Assembly (NCBI GenBank): GCA_017529425.1
Contig: JAFXNQ010000048.1
Coordinates: 1-58,651, forward strand
DNA length: 58,651 nucleotides
Direction: 5' to 3'
Source of the DNA: Bacteroidales bacterium
Lineage (GTDB): Bacteria > Bacteroidota > Bacteroidia > Bacteroidales > UBA932
A program made the translations under genes and the position numbers. This document shows, piece after piece, positions 32,558 to 42,700 of this stretch (position 1 is the first letter of the stretch; every line of letters begins with the position of its first letter). The notes beneath the pieces are model-generated. The model was not told where the DNA came from, did no database searches, and saw only the letters and a program-made list of their open reading frames with translations.

Positions 32558-35500
32558 GTGAGTAAAAAGAAACTCATCTGGAAGATTCCCGCCGCCGTTG
32601 CGGGCGCTCTGTTAGGGATAGTGCTGATACTGTTAATAGCGTTAACGGTAATCATTTCTACGTCAAAAGCCCGCGTGGCTGTCCTGCAAAGGTGCGTGAC
32701 GGAAATCAATAAAAGAACCAGCCTGGACGTAGATTTGGGAAGACTTTATTTCTCTCCTTTCCACCATTCTGTGAAGAGTTTATACTATGCATACAGGGGC
32801 AGAGGAGATCTGCCGCTGGACATGGATATAGACAAGCTGTTCATCGGCCATCGCGGGCAGGATACGTTGCTCTTTGTGGATGCATTGCGCCTGCGCGGCT
32901 ACATGCAGGGAGATCCGGACGCCGACCTTATGCCCCTCACCGACATCGCCTCCCTCACGGCCCGTAACATAGTTGTGGAGCAGCTTCATCTGGACAGGGT
33001 AACCGTACACTCGGATACCCTTTTATCCTCTATCGGCATTGACGCCATAGTGGATTATCTGCAGTTAAAGAGCCCCGGAATCAATTTGACCAGAGGGGAG
33101 TACCCGCTTCACGGACTCAGAATAGCCGATGCAGATATCGGCATAGAGCTGCAGGAAAAAACCTCTGAGGAGGAGCCGGAGGATACAACATCCACCCCCA
33201 TGGCCTTCCATATTCCGGACGGGCAGATAAGCAATGTGCGCTTTGTCCTCAACCCCAGGGGCCTGGTCTTGCGTGCAGATTCTCTGGATGTAAACGTGCT
33301 GGCAGATGTAGGGAACAACCTCTACGATGTACACCATGTCGCCATTGGTAACTCTTCCCTTGCACTTAAATCTCTGTTCCTGCCTTTTGAGGCAATAGAA
33401 GGAGACGTGCTGGTGGATCTGGACGCCGATCTTCTCCAGTCACGCAACCTGTATGCCCGCTGCGATGCGTTCGGAGCAAATGCAAATCTGCAAGACACAA
33501 GGCTGGACATGGAAACCATGCGCGTAGACCTTGACGGCACTGCCGGTTACCGTGGGAGCAAGGCAAATGTTAAGGGCTTCTATGACATTGACGATGAGCG
33601 CTATGACATGCTGGTGAATCTCCTCAAGATTAACGCCGGCCCCTTCCTGAAGGGGAGCCATAAAGTGAAAGTGACGGGCAATATCCATGCGCAGGGTCAG
33701 GGAATAGACATCCATTCCCCCGCCATAAAGAGTAAAGTGCACGCTCATCTGGCCGATTGTATATATGACGATATCAACGTCTCCGGCCTGGAGCTGGACG
33801 CTTTACTTACCGGCAAAAAGGTGGAGGGGGACCTGAACCTGCCACTCTCCATGACCGGCGACAGCCTGCAAGTATGTGCCCTTTCAAAGCACCGCTTCTC
33901 TGTCAGGAATTTCTTCACACCAAAGCATATAGGCGTAGACTACCATTCGCAGATAAATGACCTGTTGGCACACGTTGCCGGTGAAGACTTGGACATAGAG
34001 AGCCTGAACCTGGACTTCAGCACCGATTCCAGCACCGCTTTCCATGCGGTAACGCAGGGGCTTGACATGGATTTGCAGAGCCCCATGCACGCTATCACGC
34101 TGCTGGATATGGTTAAACCGCTGATGGGCGTGGTCAGGGATTCAAGCTTTGTAAGGTCTATCACCTCCCTGCAGGATCTTACAAGATTGGATACGCTAAG
34201 GCACCTTATTCCTGACCTCAGGGCCGATATCAAGCTTGCGGAGAACAGTCCAGTTCACCCTTTTATCCGGAGTAACGGGCTGGATATCGATAAACTGAAC
34301 CTGTTTTTTGATACCGATTCCCTCCGAACCAATATGATACTGGAAGCCGCCATCCCGGCAATCGGCAATCCGGCCGACAGTGCCGCCCTGCATTTACCCG
34401 CCGCCACGGCGTCAATGCTGCTGAATATGACGGAGGGCAAAACCGCGGCCTCCATCAAGGCCAATTCCAATATCACGGGCGACTTGATGAGTCTGGACAG
34501 GCTTAATACGGACGCCGCGTTCAATCTCGATCTGGTGCGCACAGACAGGAATCTTGGCGGAACGGGACACCTTTCCCTGGACGGCCTGCGCTACAATGAC
34601 ATGGACTTTGGGAACCGTACGGCTGATATCCTCATTTCACCGTCAGAGGCCTATGACAACGCCCTCAGGGCCGATTTGCGTCTGGACGATATCCCCATTG
34701 AAATTGTTGCCGGCATTCTTCACAGGGACGATGTAGACATGACCGGTTTTATCCAGGCAGAAGCTGTAGCTGACGGCCTGCCGGGAAAAATGGATTTATC
34801 GGCCGAATTCGTGCCGCGTGACGTCAGCGTGTTGTATAAGCCGTATAACGTCAAGTTTGGCATTGGAGAGACCCCGGTGGTGATGTCCCATAACGACATA
34901 GATCTTGCTGGCTTGCGTATCTATGGCGCGGACAGTACCTATCTGGCTCTCTACGGCGGCATGAACCTTAATACCAGGCTTATCGATGTCGTACTTTCCG
35001 CCGATAATTTCTCCCCGATGGAGCTGCCTAAGGACGGCCTCATCCCTGTATATGGCCACCTGGCAACTGATGTCAGCGGTCGTGTTACCGGTCCGCTGGA
35101 CGATATCCTTGCCGATGTTGACGTCACCGTACTACCCGCTACGGACATCACCTATCCCATAGACAATAAGAATCTTGCGCAGGTGAGGCCCAGCGGTAAG
35201 GTCAACGTAAAGTACACCTATCCCGACAACCAGACGAACCTTGGCGGAACAATCAACGTGGATGACGGTGTGGTACGCTATTCGCCCCGTCTCTATCCCA
35301 TGATGCCTTTCCTCGTGGATCCTGGAAGCAACGTCACATTCAACGGCCCTTTTAAGCGTACAATGATTGATGTCTCCGCTTCGCAGCAGGTAAAGGCCGA
35401 TGTGGAATCGGTAGAAGAGGAAACCCGCCGCGTGACCTTCAATACCGGAGTGCGCGTGAAGGGGGAGCTTGACTCTCTTGGCCTTGGCGTCATCGGCTTC

Positions 35501-37345
35501 TTTCTTGAAGCCCCTGACGATGAGGTCGTAACGCGTGAGTTAGCTTCCATGGACCAGGAGACCAAAGAGGGCGTGGCGGCGGCGCTTCTGGCCACCGGTA
35601 TGTACATGGGAGCAAGCAATGTAGCCGCGCAAAGGGACGGATACGCATTCTCCAGCATAGTCAACAGCCGCATCAACGCCGCCATGGCCAATTCCAAGAT
35701 GGGAAAGGTCATAGACGTGGATATCAGCAGCGGACAGACGGAGCACGCATCCGGCAGGACCAACGATACCAACATCTCCATCGGCAAATCCCTGTTCGAC
35801 GACAGACTGCGTATCACCGTGGGGTCCGTCATATCCGACAATCCGGATGTGAATAAGGCCAACGGCCTTTTAAGTCAGGTTTCGGCCGATTATAAAATCA
35901 ACAAGTCCGGAAATGTAGTGATGAGAATGTTCTCCCAAAGGGATTACAACAATGTCTTTGAAGGAGAACTTGTCAAGTCTGGTTTGGGCGTGGTGACAAC
36001 AAATGAGTGGAAGAAGGGCATGCATACATACAAGTTCACTACAGATGCAGATATAGCCTATCGTTCCAATAAGAGTATCGGCCCCAACCTTACCCTGACC
36101 CATTCCATCCGCAACCTGCTGGGTCATGGGGAGACGTTCTCCCTGAAGGGCCACGGGGCATACTACTGGTCCCTGCGCGACCGGATGCCCGGTGACTCCC
36201 AGAAAACGGATACGTACAAGATTGGCTTGGACGCCGCCCTGGTTTTCCCGTATCTGCACTGGCCAGGTGACAACAAACCGGACGGCGACACCCGCTACCG
36301 CCTTGGATATAAGTATGAAAACGTTGCCGGCGGATATGGCGTCCACAAGTTATCCGGAGCGCTCTCCTATTTTATCAAGCCCGGAGGCTACGTCACGCAT
36401 ACGTTCACGCCCCTCTATCTTTCCCTGGCGAAGATCAAGGTGTCGGACGATGTCATGTATACCATAGCGGATAATCCTGAAGTCCTCAAGCTGCTGGCCG
36501 GCAACGAACTTATACCTGCCGTCGGCTATGGCGTTACATATAACGATTACCGCTCCTCTCGCGCGGTAAATACCATGATTGACTTTGAAATCAAGGAGGC
36601 GGGTAATCTGACCAATGCCATTTACAGCGCCTTTGGCCACAAGTGGAACGAACTTAACAAAACTATAGGCAATCTGCCTTTCAATCAGTTTGTGAAGCTC
36701 ACGGCTGAGCTGTGGAACAAATTCAATTTCACGGAGCGGGTATGCATCGCAACGCGTCTTTACGCCGGTGCCAATGTGCCGCTTGGAAATTCCGACTCAT
36801 CCCCGCTTTCCGAGGCTTTCTATGCAGGCGGCCCCAACAGCCTGCGTGCGGCGGAGCCTTACGCCTACGGCCCGGGTAACTACCGTAGCACCAAGTTCAA
36901 CCAGTACTACTTCCATTCCGGCGAAGTCAAGATGGAGGCTAACATAGAGTTGCGCTTCCCGCTGGTCTGGAAAATCAACGGTGCTGTTTTCGTTGATGCC
37001 GGTAACGTTTGGAATTTGCGCAATTCCTCAGAGCTGATTCCAGAAGAGGATTATGAGATACTCGCAGAGTTTTTGGGCCTTACGGAGATGATGTATGACG
37101 GCTTTATCAACAATCCCTATCTTGCAAAGCAGATTGCACTTGGCACCGGCGCCGGAATCCGTCTTGACCTTGACGGCCTGGTCATCCGCCTTGACCTTGG
37201 GGTTGGCATTCACGAACCTTACCAGACCTACAAATACGACAAGGAGCTCAAGCCGGATTATACCCAGCCAATCAACACCTATTACAATTTGCCCTCAGTC
37301 CTTGACGGCCTGCGTCTCAACTTTGGTGTAGGATATCCCTTCTAG
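32558..37345 (+). CDS. Giant envelope protein: TamB-like region fused to a TamA/BamA-like outer-membrane barrel
   Basis: A single 1595-residue frame. Residues about 8-33 form an inner-membrane anchor, then an AsmA-like start (STSKARVAVLQRCVTEINKRTSLDVDLGRLYFSP) and a long beta-helical TamB-type region. The TamB C-terminal domain is visible at about 875-1110 (GGTINVDDGVVRYSPRLYP, VDPGSNVTFNGPF, MIDVSASQQVKADV, TNDTNISIGKSLFDDRLRITVGS). From about 1150 an Omp85/TamA-like barrel follows (LTLTHSIRNLLGHGETFSLKG, YAGGPNSLRAAEPYAYGPG at about 1421, VFVDAGNVWNL at about 1478) and ends in aromatic FGVGYPF. No POTRA domain is seen between them. The start is GTG; no in-frame ATG exists nearby. It probably spans the periplasm and helps outer-membrane protein or lipid delivery. 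Confidence 0.9.
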   Translation: MSKKKLIWKIPAAVAGALLGIVLILLIALTVIISTSKARVAVLQRCVTEINKRTSLDVDLGRLYFSPFHHSVKSLYYAYRGRGDLPLDMDIDKLFIGHRGQDTLLFVDALRLRGYMQGDPDADLMPLTDIASLTARNIVVEQLHLDRVTVHSDTLLSSIGIDAIVDYLQLKSPGINLTRGEYPLHGLRIADADIGIELQEKTSEEEPEDTTSTPMAFHIPDGQISNVRFVLNPRGLVLRADSLDVNVLADVGNNLYDVHHVAIGNSSLALKSLFLPFEAIEGDVLVDLDADLLQSRNLYARCDAFGANANLQDTRLDMETMRVDLDGTAGYRGSKANVKGFYDIDDERYDMLVNLLKINAGPFLKGSHKVKVTGNIHAQGQGIDIHSPAIKSKVHAHLADCIYDDINVSGLELDALLTGKKVEGDLNLPLSMTGDSLQVCALSKHRFSVRNFFTPKHIGVDYHSQINDLLAHVAGEDLDIESLNLDFSTDSSTAFHAVTQGLDMDLQSPMHAITLLDMVKPLMGVVRDSSFVRSITSLQDLTRLDTLRHLIPDLRADIKLAENSPVHPFIRSNGLDIDKLNLFFDTDSLRTNMILEAAIPAIGNPADSAALHLPAATASMLLNMTEGKTAASIKANSNITGDLMSLDRLNTDAAFNLDLVRTDRNLGGTGHLSLDGLRYNDMDFGNRTADILISPSEAYDNALRADLRLDDIPIEIVAGILHRDDVDMTGFIQAEAVADGLPGKMDLSAEFVPRDVSVLYKPYNVKFGIGETPVVMSHNDIDLAGLRIYGADSTYLALYGGMNLNTRLIDVVLSADNFSPMELPKDGLIPVYGHLATDVSGRVTGPLDDILADVDVTVLPATDITYPIDNKNLAQVRPSGKVNVKYTYPDNQTNLGGTINVDDGVVRYSPRLYPMMPFLVDPGSNVTFNGPFKRTMIDVSASQQVKADVESVEEETRRVTFNTGVRVKGELDSLGLGVIGFFLEAPDDEVVTRELASMDQETKEGVAAALLATGMYMGASNVAAQRDGYAFSSIVNSRINAAMANSKMGKVIDVDISSGQTEHASGRTNDTNISIGKSLFDDRLRITVGSVISDNPDVNKANGLLSQVSADYKINKSGNVVMRMFSQRDYNNVFEGELVKSGLGVVTTNEWKKGMHTYKFTTDADIAYRSNKSIGPNLTLTHSIRNLLGHGETFSLKGHGAYYWSLRDRMPGDSQKTDTYKIGLDAALVFPYLHWPGDNKPDGDTRYRLGYKYENVAGGYGVHKLSGALSYFIKPGGYVTHTFTPLYLSLAKIKVSDDVMYTIADNPEVLKLLAGNELIPAVGYGVTYNDYRSSRAVNTMIDFEIKEAGNLTNAIYSAFGHKWNELNKTIGNLPFNQFVKLTAELWNKFNFTERVCIATRLYAGANVPLGNSDSSPLSEAFYAGGPNSLRAAEPYAYGPGNYRSTKFNQYYFHSGEVKMEANIELRFPLVWKINGAVFVDAGNVWNLRNSSELIPEEDYEILAEFLGLTEMMYDGFINNPYLAKQIALGTGAGIRLDLDGLVIRLDLGVGIHEPYQTYKYDKELKPDYTQPINTYYNLPSVLDGLRLNFGVGYPF

Positions 37346-37368
37346 CCCTTTTGCCCATCACAAATTAG

Positions 37369-38301
37369 ATGAATCGTCTCTGCAAATTAATCTCCGACTA
37401 TATGGGGGTGCTGGTGCTGCTAGCGGCTGTGCTGGCGCTCTTGTTTCCGGGCTTTTTCTGTCATATTAAGCCCAGTCTTATCAATCCGCTTCTGGGTGTG
37501 ATTATGTTTGGGATGGGCCTTACGCTTCGCGCAGATGATTTTAGGGTCGTGTTCATGCGGCCAAAGGATGTCATTGCAGGCTGCCTGACCCAGTTTACCG
37601 TTATGCCGTTGTTGGCTTTTGCCCTTTCAAAACTATTCTCCCTTGACGAAGCGCTTACCGTGGGAATGATACTGGTGGGCTGTTGCCCGGGCGGCACAGC
37701 TTCCAACGTCATCACATATCTGGCCAAGGGCGATCTGGCACTTTCAGTGGGGATGACGGCGGTTTCTACACTGCTGGCTCCCCTGTTGACGCCGCTGCTG
37801 GTGTTGTTGCTGGCCGGCAAGACGGTGGATGTTGATGTAGTAGGGATGCTTTTGAGTATTCTCTGGGTGGTTATCCTGCCGATAGTTCTGGGGTTGCTGG
37901 TAAAGCGGTTCCTGCCAAAGGCCAGCGACAAGGTGTCCGATTATCTCCCGGCAGTGTCGTCTCTTGCTGTATGTGTCATAGTACTGATAGTGATAGCGGC
38001 CAACGCCCAAAAGCTGCTTTCGAGCGGGCTTGTCATCATGTTTGCGGTAGTACTCCACAATGTCTGCGGACTCGCAATAGGCTATCTCATAGGCGTGGTG
38101 CTGCATATGACGCAGGCCAAGCGCCGGGCTGTCAGTATCGAGGTGGGGATGCAGAACAGCGGTCTGGCGTCATCGCTCGCCAACACCCATTTTGCCGCCC
38201 TTCCGATGGCCACCATCCCCGGCGCCCTGTTCAGCGTATGGCACAACATCAGTGGCGCTATCGTCGCCAGGATTTTCGCATCCGCAAACAGACGCCCGTA
38301 A
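37369..38301 (+). CDS. Bile acid:sodium symporter (BASS) family transporter
   Basis: A 310-residue inner-membrane protein with about ten transmembrane segments. The family signatures are GMGLTLRADDF, VGCCPGGTASNVITYLAKGDLALS and SIEVGMQNSGLASSLA, corresponding to the two crossover motifs that bind sodium and substrate. Bacterial members carry organic anions such as pantoate or other keto acids; the substrate here is unknown. It lies 23 nt after the TamB/TamA-like gene on the same strand and may be read from that transcript. It ends convergent with the next gene. Confidence 0.93.
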   Translation: MNRLCKLISDYMGVLVLLAAVLALLFPGFFCHIKPSLINPLLGVIMFGMGLTLRADDFRVVFMRPKDVIAGCLTQFTVMPLLAFALSKLFSLDEALTVGMILVGCCPGGTASNVITYLAKGDLALSVGMTAVSTLLAPLLTPLLVLLLAGKTVDVDVVGMLLSILWVVILPIVLGLLVKRFLPKASDKVSDYLPAVSSLAVCVIVLIVIAANAQKLLSSGLVIMFAVVLHNVCGLAIGYLIGVVLHMTQAKRRAVSIEVGMQNSGLASSLANTHFAALPMATIPGALFSVWHNISGAIVARIFASANRRP

Positions 38302-38313
38302 ATTCAGGAATCG

Positions 38314-38964
38314 TTATGCTGCGGGTTCTTCTGCCTCAGGAGCGGAGCAGCTTTGTTTCTCTGCCAGTATTGCGTCTGCTTTCTTGGAGAAGAAGTCGTA
38401 CATCACGCCCTGTACTGCCACGATAATTGCGGCACAGAGGAAGCAGGCTATTACTGCCAGGAACGGACCGACTTTGGGGATGACTCCCAGAATCAGACAG
38501 ATGATGAAGATACAGATGACGCAGAGCAAGTTCACAAAGAAGATGCGCCATTTGTTGCCATAGGTGCTGTCGTAGCTGAGGCCGAGCGCCTTGATTGGCG
38601 ATACCTTTTTGTCAATCAAGAAGTAGATGGCAAAAGTCCAGGCGATACCTATCACCAAAGCAGGGATGAGCATGAAAGCAGCGGCGGCAGTAACGCCCAT
38701 GGATATCAGTCCCAGCAGCAGGAAGAATTTACCCAGATTCTTGAAGTTGTCCTTGTCAAAGATGGATACGGGATCTATGACCTCCCCACGTCCGATACCT
38801 ATTACGGCTTTGTATAAGCCGATGGTAGTGCCCACATTCAGATAGGGAATCCAAAATGTGATGATATATAGAATCACCATCAGCAGCAAAGGGAAGAAGT
38901 TCTTGAGACCATACTGGACGCCATCCTTGATGGTCTTCATAATGTCGAGTTTTTCTTTATTCAT
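38314..38964 (-). CDS. Polytopic membrane protein, function unknown
   Basis: A 216-residue protein with a short soluble start (MNKEKLDIMKTIKDGVQYGLKN), four to five long hydrophobic segments (about 24-44, 73-98, 100-120, 142-165, 168-190) and an acidic Glu/Ala-rich C-terminal tail (CSAPEAEEPAA). The pattern of paired helices with GIAWTFAIYFLIDKKVSPIKALGLS resembles DUF975/DUF4013-type membrane proteins, in which the helix pair is followed by P-x-x-A-L-x-x-S. No catalytic residues are seen. The start at 38964 is preferred over 39054 because a -7 element lies between them. Confidence 0.75.
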   Translation of the reverse strand: MNKEKLDIMKTIKDGVQYGLKNFFPLLLMVILYIITFWIPYLNVGTTIGLYKAVIGIGRGEVIDPVSIFDKDNFKNLGKFFLLLGLISMGVTAAAAFMLIPALVIGIAWTFAIYFLIDKKVSPIKALGLSYDSTYGNKWRIFFVNLLCVICIFIICLILGVIPKVGPFLAVIACFLCAAIIVAVQGVMYDFFSKKADAILAEKQSCSAPEAEEPAA

Positions 38965-38989
38965 AGCTATTTGTGTTGAATTGGTAACC

Positions 38990-38997
38990 CAAATATA
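38990..38997 (-). promoter_or_regulatory. -7 promoter element of the membrane protein gene
   Basis: TATATTTG on the minus strand, 25 nt from the ATG at 38964. Confidence 0.6.
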
Positions 38998-39043
38998 CCT
39001 TATTTTGCGTGAACCTTCAAGTAATATGTGGGCTGAAAATGAA

Positions 39044-39051
39044 TATATTTG
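39044..39051 (+). promoter_or_regulatory. -7 promoter element of the CPBP protease gene
   Basis: TATATTTG, 31 nt upstream of the ATG at 39083. Confidence 0.6.
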
Positions 39052-39082
39052 CAACAGAAATTGAATAAAAGTGTATTTCTAT

Positions 39083-39778
39083 ATGGCAAAGTTTATTCTG
39101 AACAGGCCGGATGATTATCTATCCCTTTCAAAAAAGAAGATTATCGGTATTACTCTGAAATGGTTTGCGATACTGATGGTGGGAGCCGTTCTGTTAAAAA
39201 TAGTTTGTACTGCCATCTATATGTCCAAAGGCGTTAATCCTGCGGAGCTGACTAAGTTCATCGGTGATCCGACTAATTATATGGGTAATGCAACCTGGAT
39301 GACTTTACTTCATTTTATTATTGTCGCTCCACTGGCAGAAGAGCTTATGTTCCGGTTGGGACTCTCTTTCAAGCGTCAGACCGTTGCCCTTTGGATAGGC
39401 CTCCTGCCAATTGTAATCGCCTTTTTCATCTATAAATGCCGGGTTTGGTACATCTTGCTGGGACTTGCCGCTGCGGGTGCACTTTTATATTGGCTGATTT
39501 GCCGTTTCACTACCGATGAACAATGGAAAAACTGGCGGCAGAAGTATATCATTCCCGCTATGTGGATATCGGCAATAGGCTTTGGTTTGCTGCACTTGAG
39601 GGCTTTCTCTGTCCTGAACTGGCAGCTGCTTCCGTATGTGCTGGCAACAATTATGGTTCCTATGGCTGGAGGTTGTGCAATCACCTATGCACGAGTTAAC
39701 CTCGGCTTTTGGTGGGGTGTCCTGCTTCACTGCCTCTTCAATATCCCCTCAGTTTTGATGATTGCTTCATCTATGTAA
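39083..39778 (+). CDS. CPBP-family intramembrane metalloprotease
   Basis: A 231-residue inner-membrane protein of the CAAX protease/bacteriocin-processing (Abi) family. The three conserved motifs are present: EELMFRLGL (EExxxR), FGLLHLR (FxxxH) and GVLLHCLFN (HxxxN), within seven or so membrane segments. Members act in prenyl-protein processing in eukaryotes and in bacteriocin immunity or unknown proteolysis in bacteria; no bacteriocin gene is visible here. The ATG at 39083 (MAKFILNRPDDY) is chosen over an in-frame GTG at 39071. It converges on the HTCS gene, 1 nt apart. Confidence 0.93.
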   Translation: MAKFILNRPDDYLSLSKKKIIGITLKWFAILMVGAVLLKIVCTAIYMSKGVNPAELTKFIGDPTNYMGNATWMTLLHFIIVAPLAEELMFRLGLSFKRQTVALWIGLLPIVIAFFIYKCRVWYILLGLAAAGALLYWLICRFTTDEQWKNWRQKYIIPAMWISAIGFGLLHLRAFSVLNWQLLPYVLATIMVPMAGGCAITYARVNLGFWWGVLLHCLFNIPSVLMIASSM

Positions 39779-39779
39779 T

Positions 39780-42700
39780 TCAAGCCTTTCTGTATTCGTT
39801 GGGGGTGACTCCGTATTTCTTCTGGAATTCACGGTAGAACCAGGTCCTGCTTGAGAAACCGCAGGCATATATTATCTCCTGGACCGTCTTGCGTGTGGTT
39901 TTCAGCAATCGGGCGGCATTTTCAAGGCGGATGTGCCTTATGTATTCAGTAGGACTCATATTGACTGTCTCTTTCAGTTTACGGTAGAGTTTCATCTTGC
40001 TCACCGCAATTTCTGAGGCGATGTCTTCTACAGAGAGATCTTCATTGTCCATATTTGCAATAATCACATCTGTGATGTGGATAATCAGATCCTTGTCTTC
40101 GTTTTTTACCATGTTGCCCTCAAACTGCTGTACGGCCGCGTGGGCAGATTCGCTGTACTCCTTGATTATTTGGCCATGCCCGATGAGGCGGTCCACCATG
40201 GCGACGAGGTGGCGCGGGCTGAAAGGTTTGCCTATATATGCGTCGGCTCCGCTCTCAATGCCCTCTATCTGGTTTTCGAGCGAACTGCGGGCGGAGAGAA
40301 GGATGAACGGGATGTGGCGCGTGGCGGGGTTGTCTTTTACCGCCCTGAGGAGTTGGTTCCCGTCCATACCGTCCATCATAACGTCGCTTATGATGAGTAC
40401 CGGCTGCCGCCTGGATATCTGTTTCAGAGCCTCTTCTCCATCGCCGGCCTCCATTACGTTGAACCGAGAGCGGAACAGGCTGCAGATGAAATCCCGTATG
40501 TCGGGATTGTCGTCAACAACGAGAATATCCCTGTTGAAGACGGTGCCCGGGGTGTCATCTTCATCCAAAGGGGCGGCGGCGACATCTGCATCAGGCTTGT
40601 TATCTACTGTTTCAGCTATTTGAGAAGTAACCTCCTGCCACGGCAACGACACTGTGAAAGATACGTAAGAAGAGCCGTCTGAATCGGGAACGATGCTGCC
40701 GCCAAGGGCCTCTGCAAGGCTTTTGCAGAGCGACAGGCCGATGCCGTTGCTCACGTGCCCCCTGGAGATCTCTTTTTCGAACCGTTCGAGCACAGCATAA
40801 CGGTCAAAAACTCTTGCCATCTCCCTCCGCGTGATTCCTACGCTGGTATTTGTGACCTTGACCACCAGTTTGTTCCCTTTTGCCTCATAGTCCAGCGACA
40901 TTACGCCTCCTGCCGGAGTGTATTTTATGGCATTTGAGACAAGGTTGAACAATATCTTCTCAAGGCAAACGCTGTCTGTATTCCACATGAGAGGATCTTT
41001 GGCCATTTTCAGGCCGATGCCAGACTGCTCCGCCTTGTCGCGGAAAAGAGAGATGATTCTTGCTGCGAGCTGATCAACTTGGACGGGAGTAATCTTTACA
41101 GTAAGATGGCCGTTCTCCGCCTTGCGGAACATTATCAACTCGCGAATGAGCGCCTGCATCCTCTCTGAATTGGATTCTATGACATCAACGCAGTGCTTCT
41201 GGGCAGAAGTCAGTTTGCGGTCCTGATGCAGCTGCTCGCAGGGGCCGGTAATGAGTGTGAGGGAGTTGGAGAATTCATGTGCTATGTTGGTGAAGAACTG
41301 CAGCTTTCCTTCGTGGACATCTTCTATGGTCTGCATCCTTGCCTTGTAGCGGAAGAATCTCAGAATCTGCCATGCAAGAAGCAGGAATAGTATTATGTAT
41401 AAAGCCCTGGCCGGAGTGCTGGCATACCATTTGGGCAGGACTTTTACCTTCATGCGGTATGACTGTGGATTCCATCGTCCTTCTGCATTGGTGCAGCGCA
41501 CGTTGAGGGTGTAAGTCCCCGGTTTGAGATTGGAAAAAACCATCAAGTCCGATGATGATCCGAGCCTGACCCATTCTGAGTTGAATCCGTCCAGTCGGTA
41601 CGATAATTCGCACCGGTGGGAGTAGATGTAGTCCAGCGGTACAAAGCTGAAGCTCAGGGTGGTGTATTCAGGCTTTACCGTCAGGGTCCCGTCTTGCATG
41701 TTTCTGTCCATCGGAACCCTCTCGTTATCCATGTACACGGCGTAGAGGAACAGATTGGGGAACCCTCCGGCGCTTTTGAGCTCTGCAGGGTCAAAACTGC
41801 TGAAGCCATGTATGCCGCCAAAGTATATCTTCCCCCGACCCAGGAAGCACGCCCCGTCGGAGAATTCATTGTCTTGAAGACCGTCCTGGAGATAATAGGA
41901 TGAATATGCTTCTCCATCGTAAGAGATACGGCAGAGGCCGTGGCTGGTCCCGGCCCAGATGTCTCCGTCTATCTCAGCGACAATGCCGTGGATGGTGGCA
42001 TTGGGCAAGCCGTCCTCTTTGGTGTAGCGTCGCAGGACCTCTCCACTGGAGTCCATGTGATAGAGGCCAGTGGAGGAACCGGCCCAAATGGTGCCGTCGG
42101 GAGCCTCTTCGAGGCAGATGACATCGTATGCCCCTTCGTGAGAGGAGATTGTGCCGTCGGCAGATATGGATCTCAGGCCGCCGCCACGGGTGCCGACCCA
42201 GATGGTTCCGTCTGAACTCTCTTTCACAGAATAAACCACATAGCTTCCAAGCTGGCCAGCCCCGTAGTTGGTGAAGCCGGCCGGCTCCAGGGCATTGAGT
42301 GTCACTAAGTAGAGCCCGCTGCCGCTGGTTCCGGCAATCATCCTGCCGTCACGCGTGAAATGTATGGAATATACCGACCTTAGGAGCGGGTCAACCTGAA
42401 AGAGCTTCAGGCAGCCGCGTTTTATGCATGCTATTCCGACTCCGTCGGTGCCTGCCCATACATAGCCGTCGTGGTATTCGAGAGAATAAACGGAGTTATC
42501 CGGCAGGCCGTCTTCAGTAGTTATGTTCCTTACCAAATCGCCGCTTTGGGAGAATACAAAGATGCCGGAACCTTTTGTCCCGACATACAGCAACCCGTCA
42601 TCGTCCTGGGTGAAGCAGCGTACCGCGCTCCCTCCGAATAAATCTGTTACCGTGTTAAACTCGTCCCTTGCCGGGATAATCTGGGCTACGCCGCGCATAT

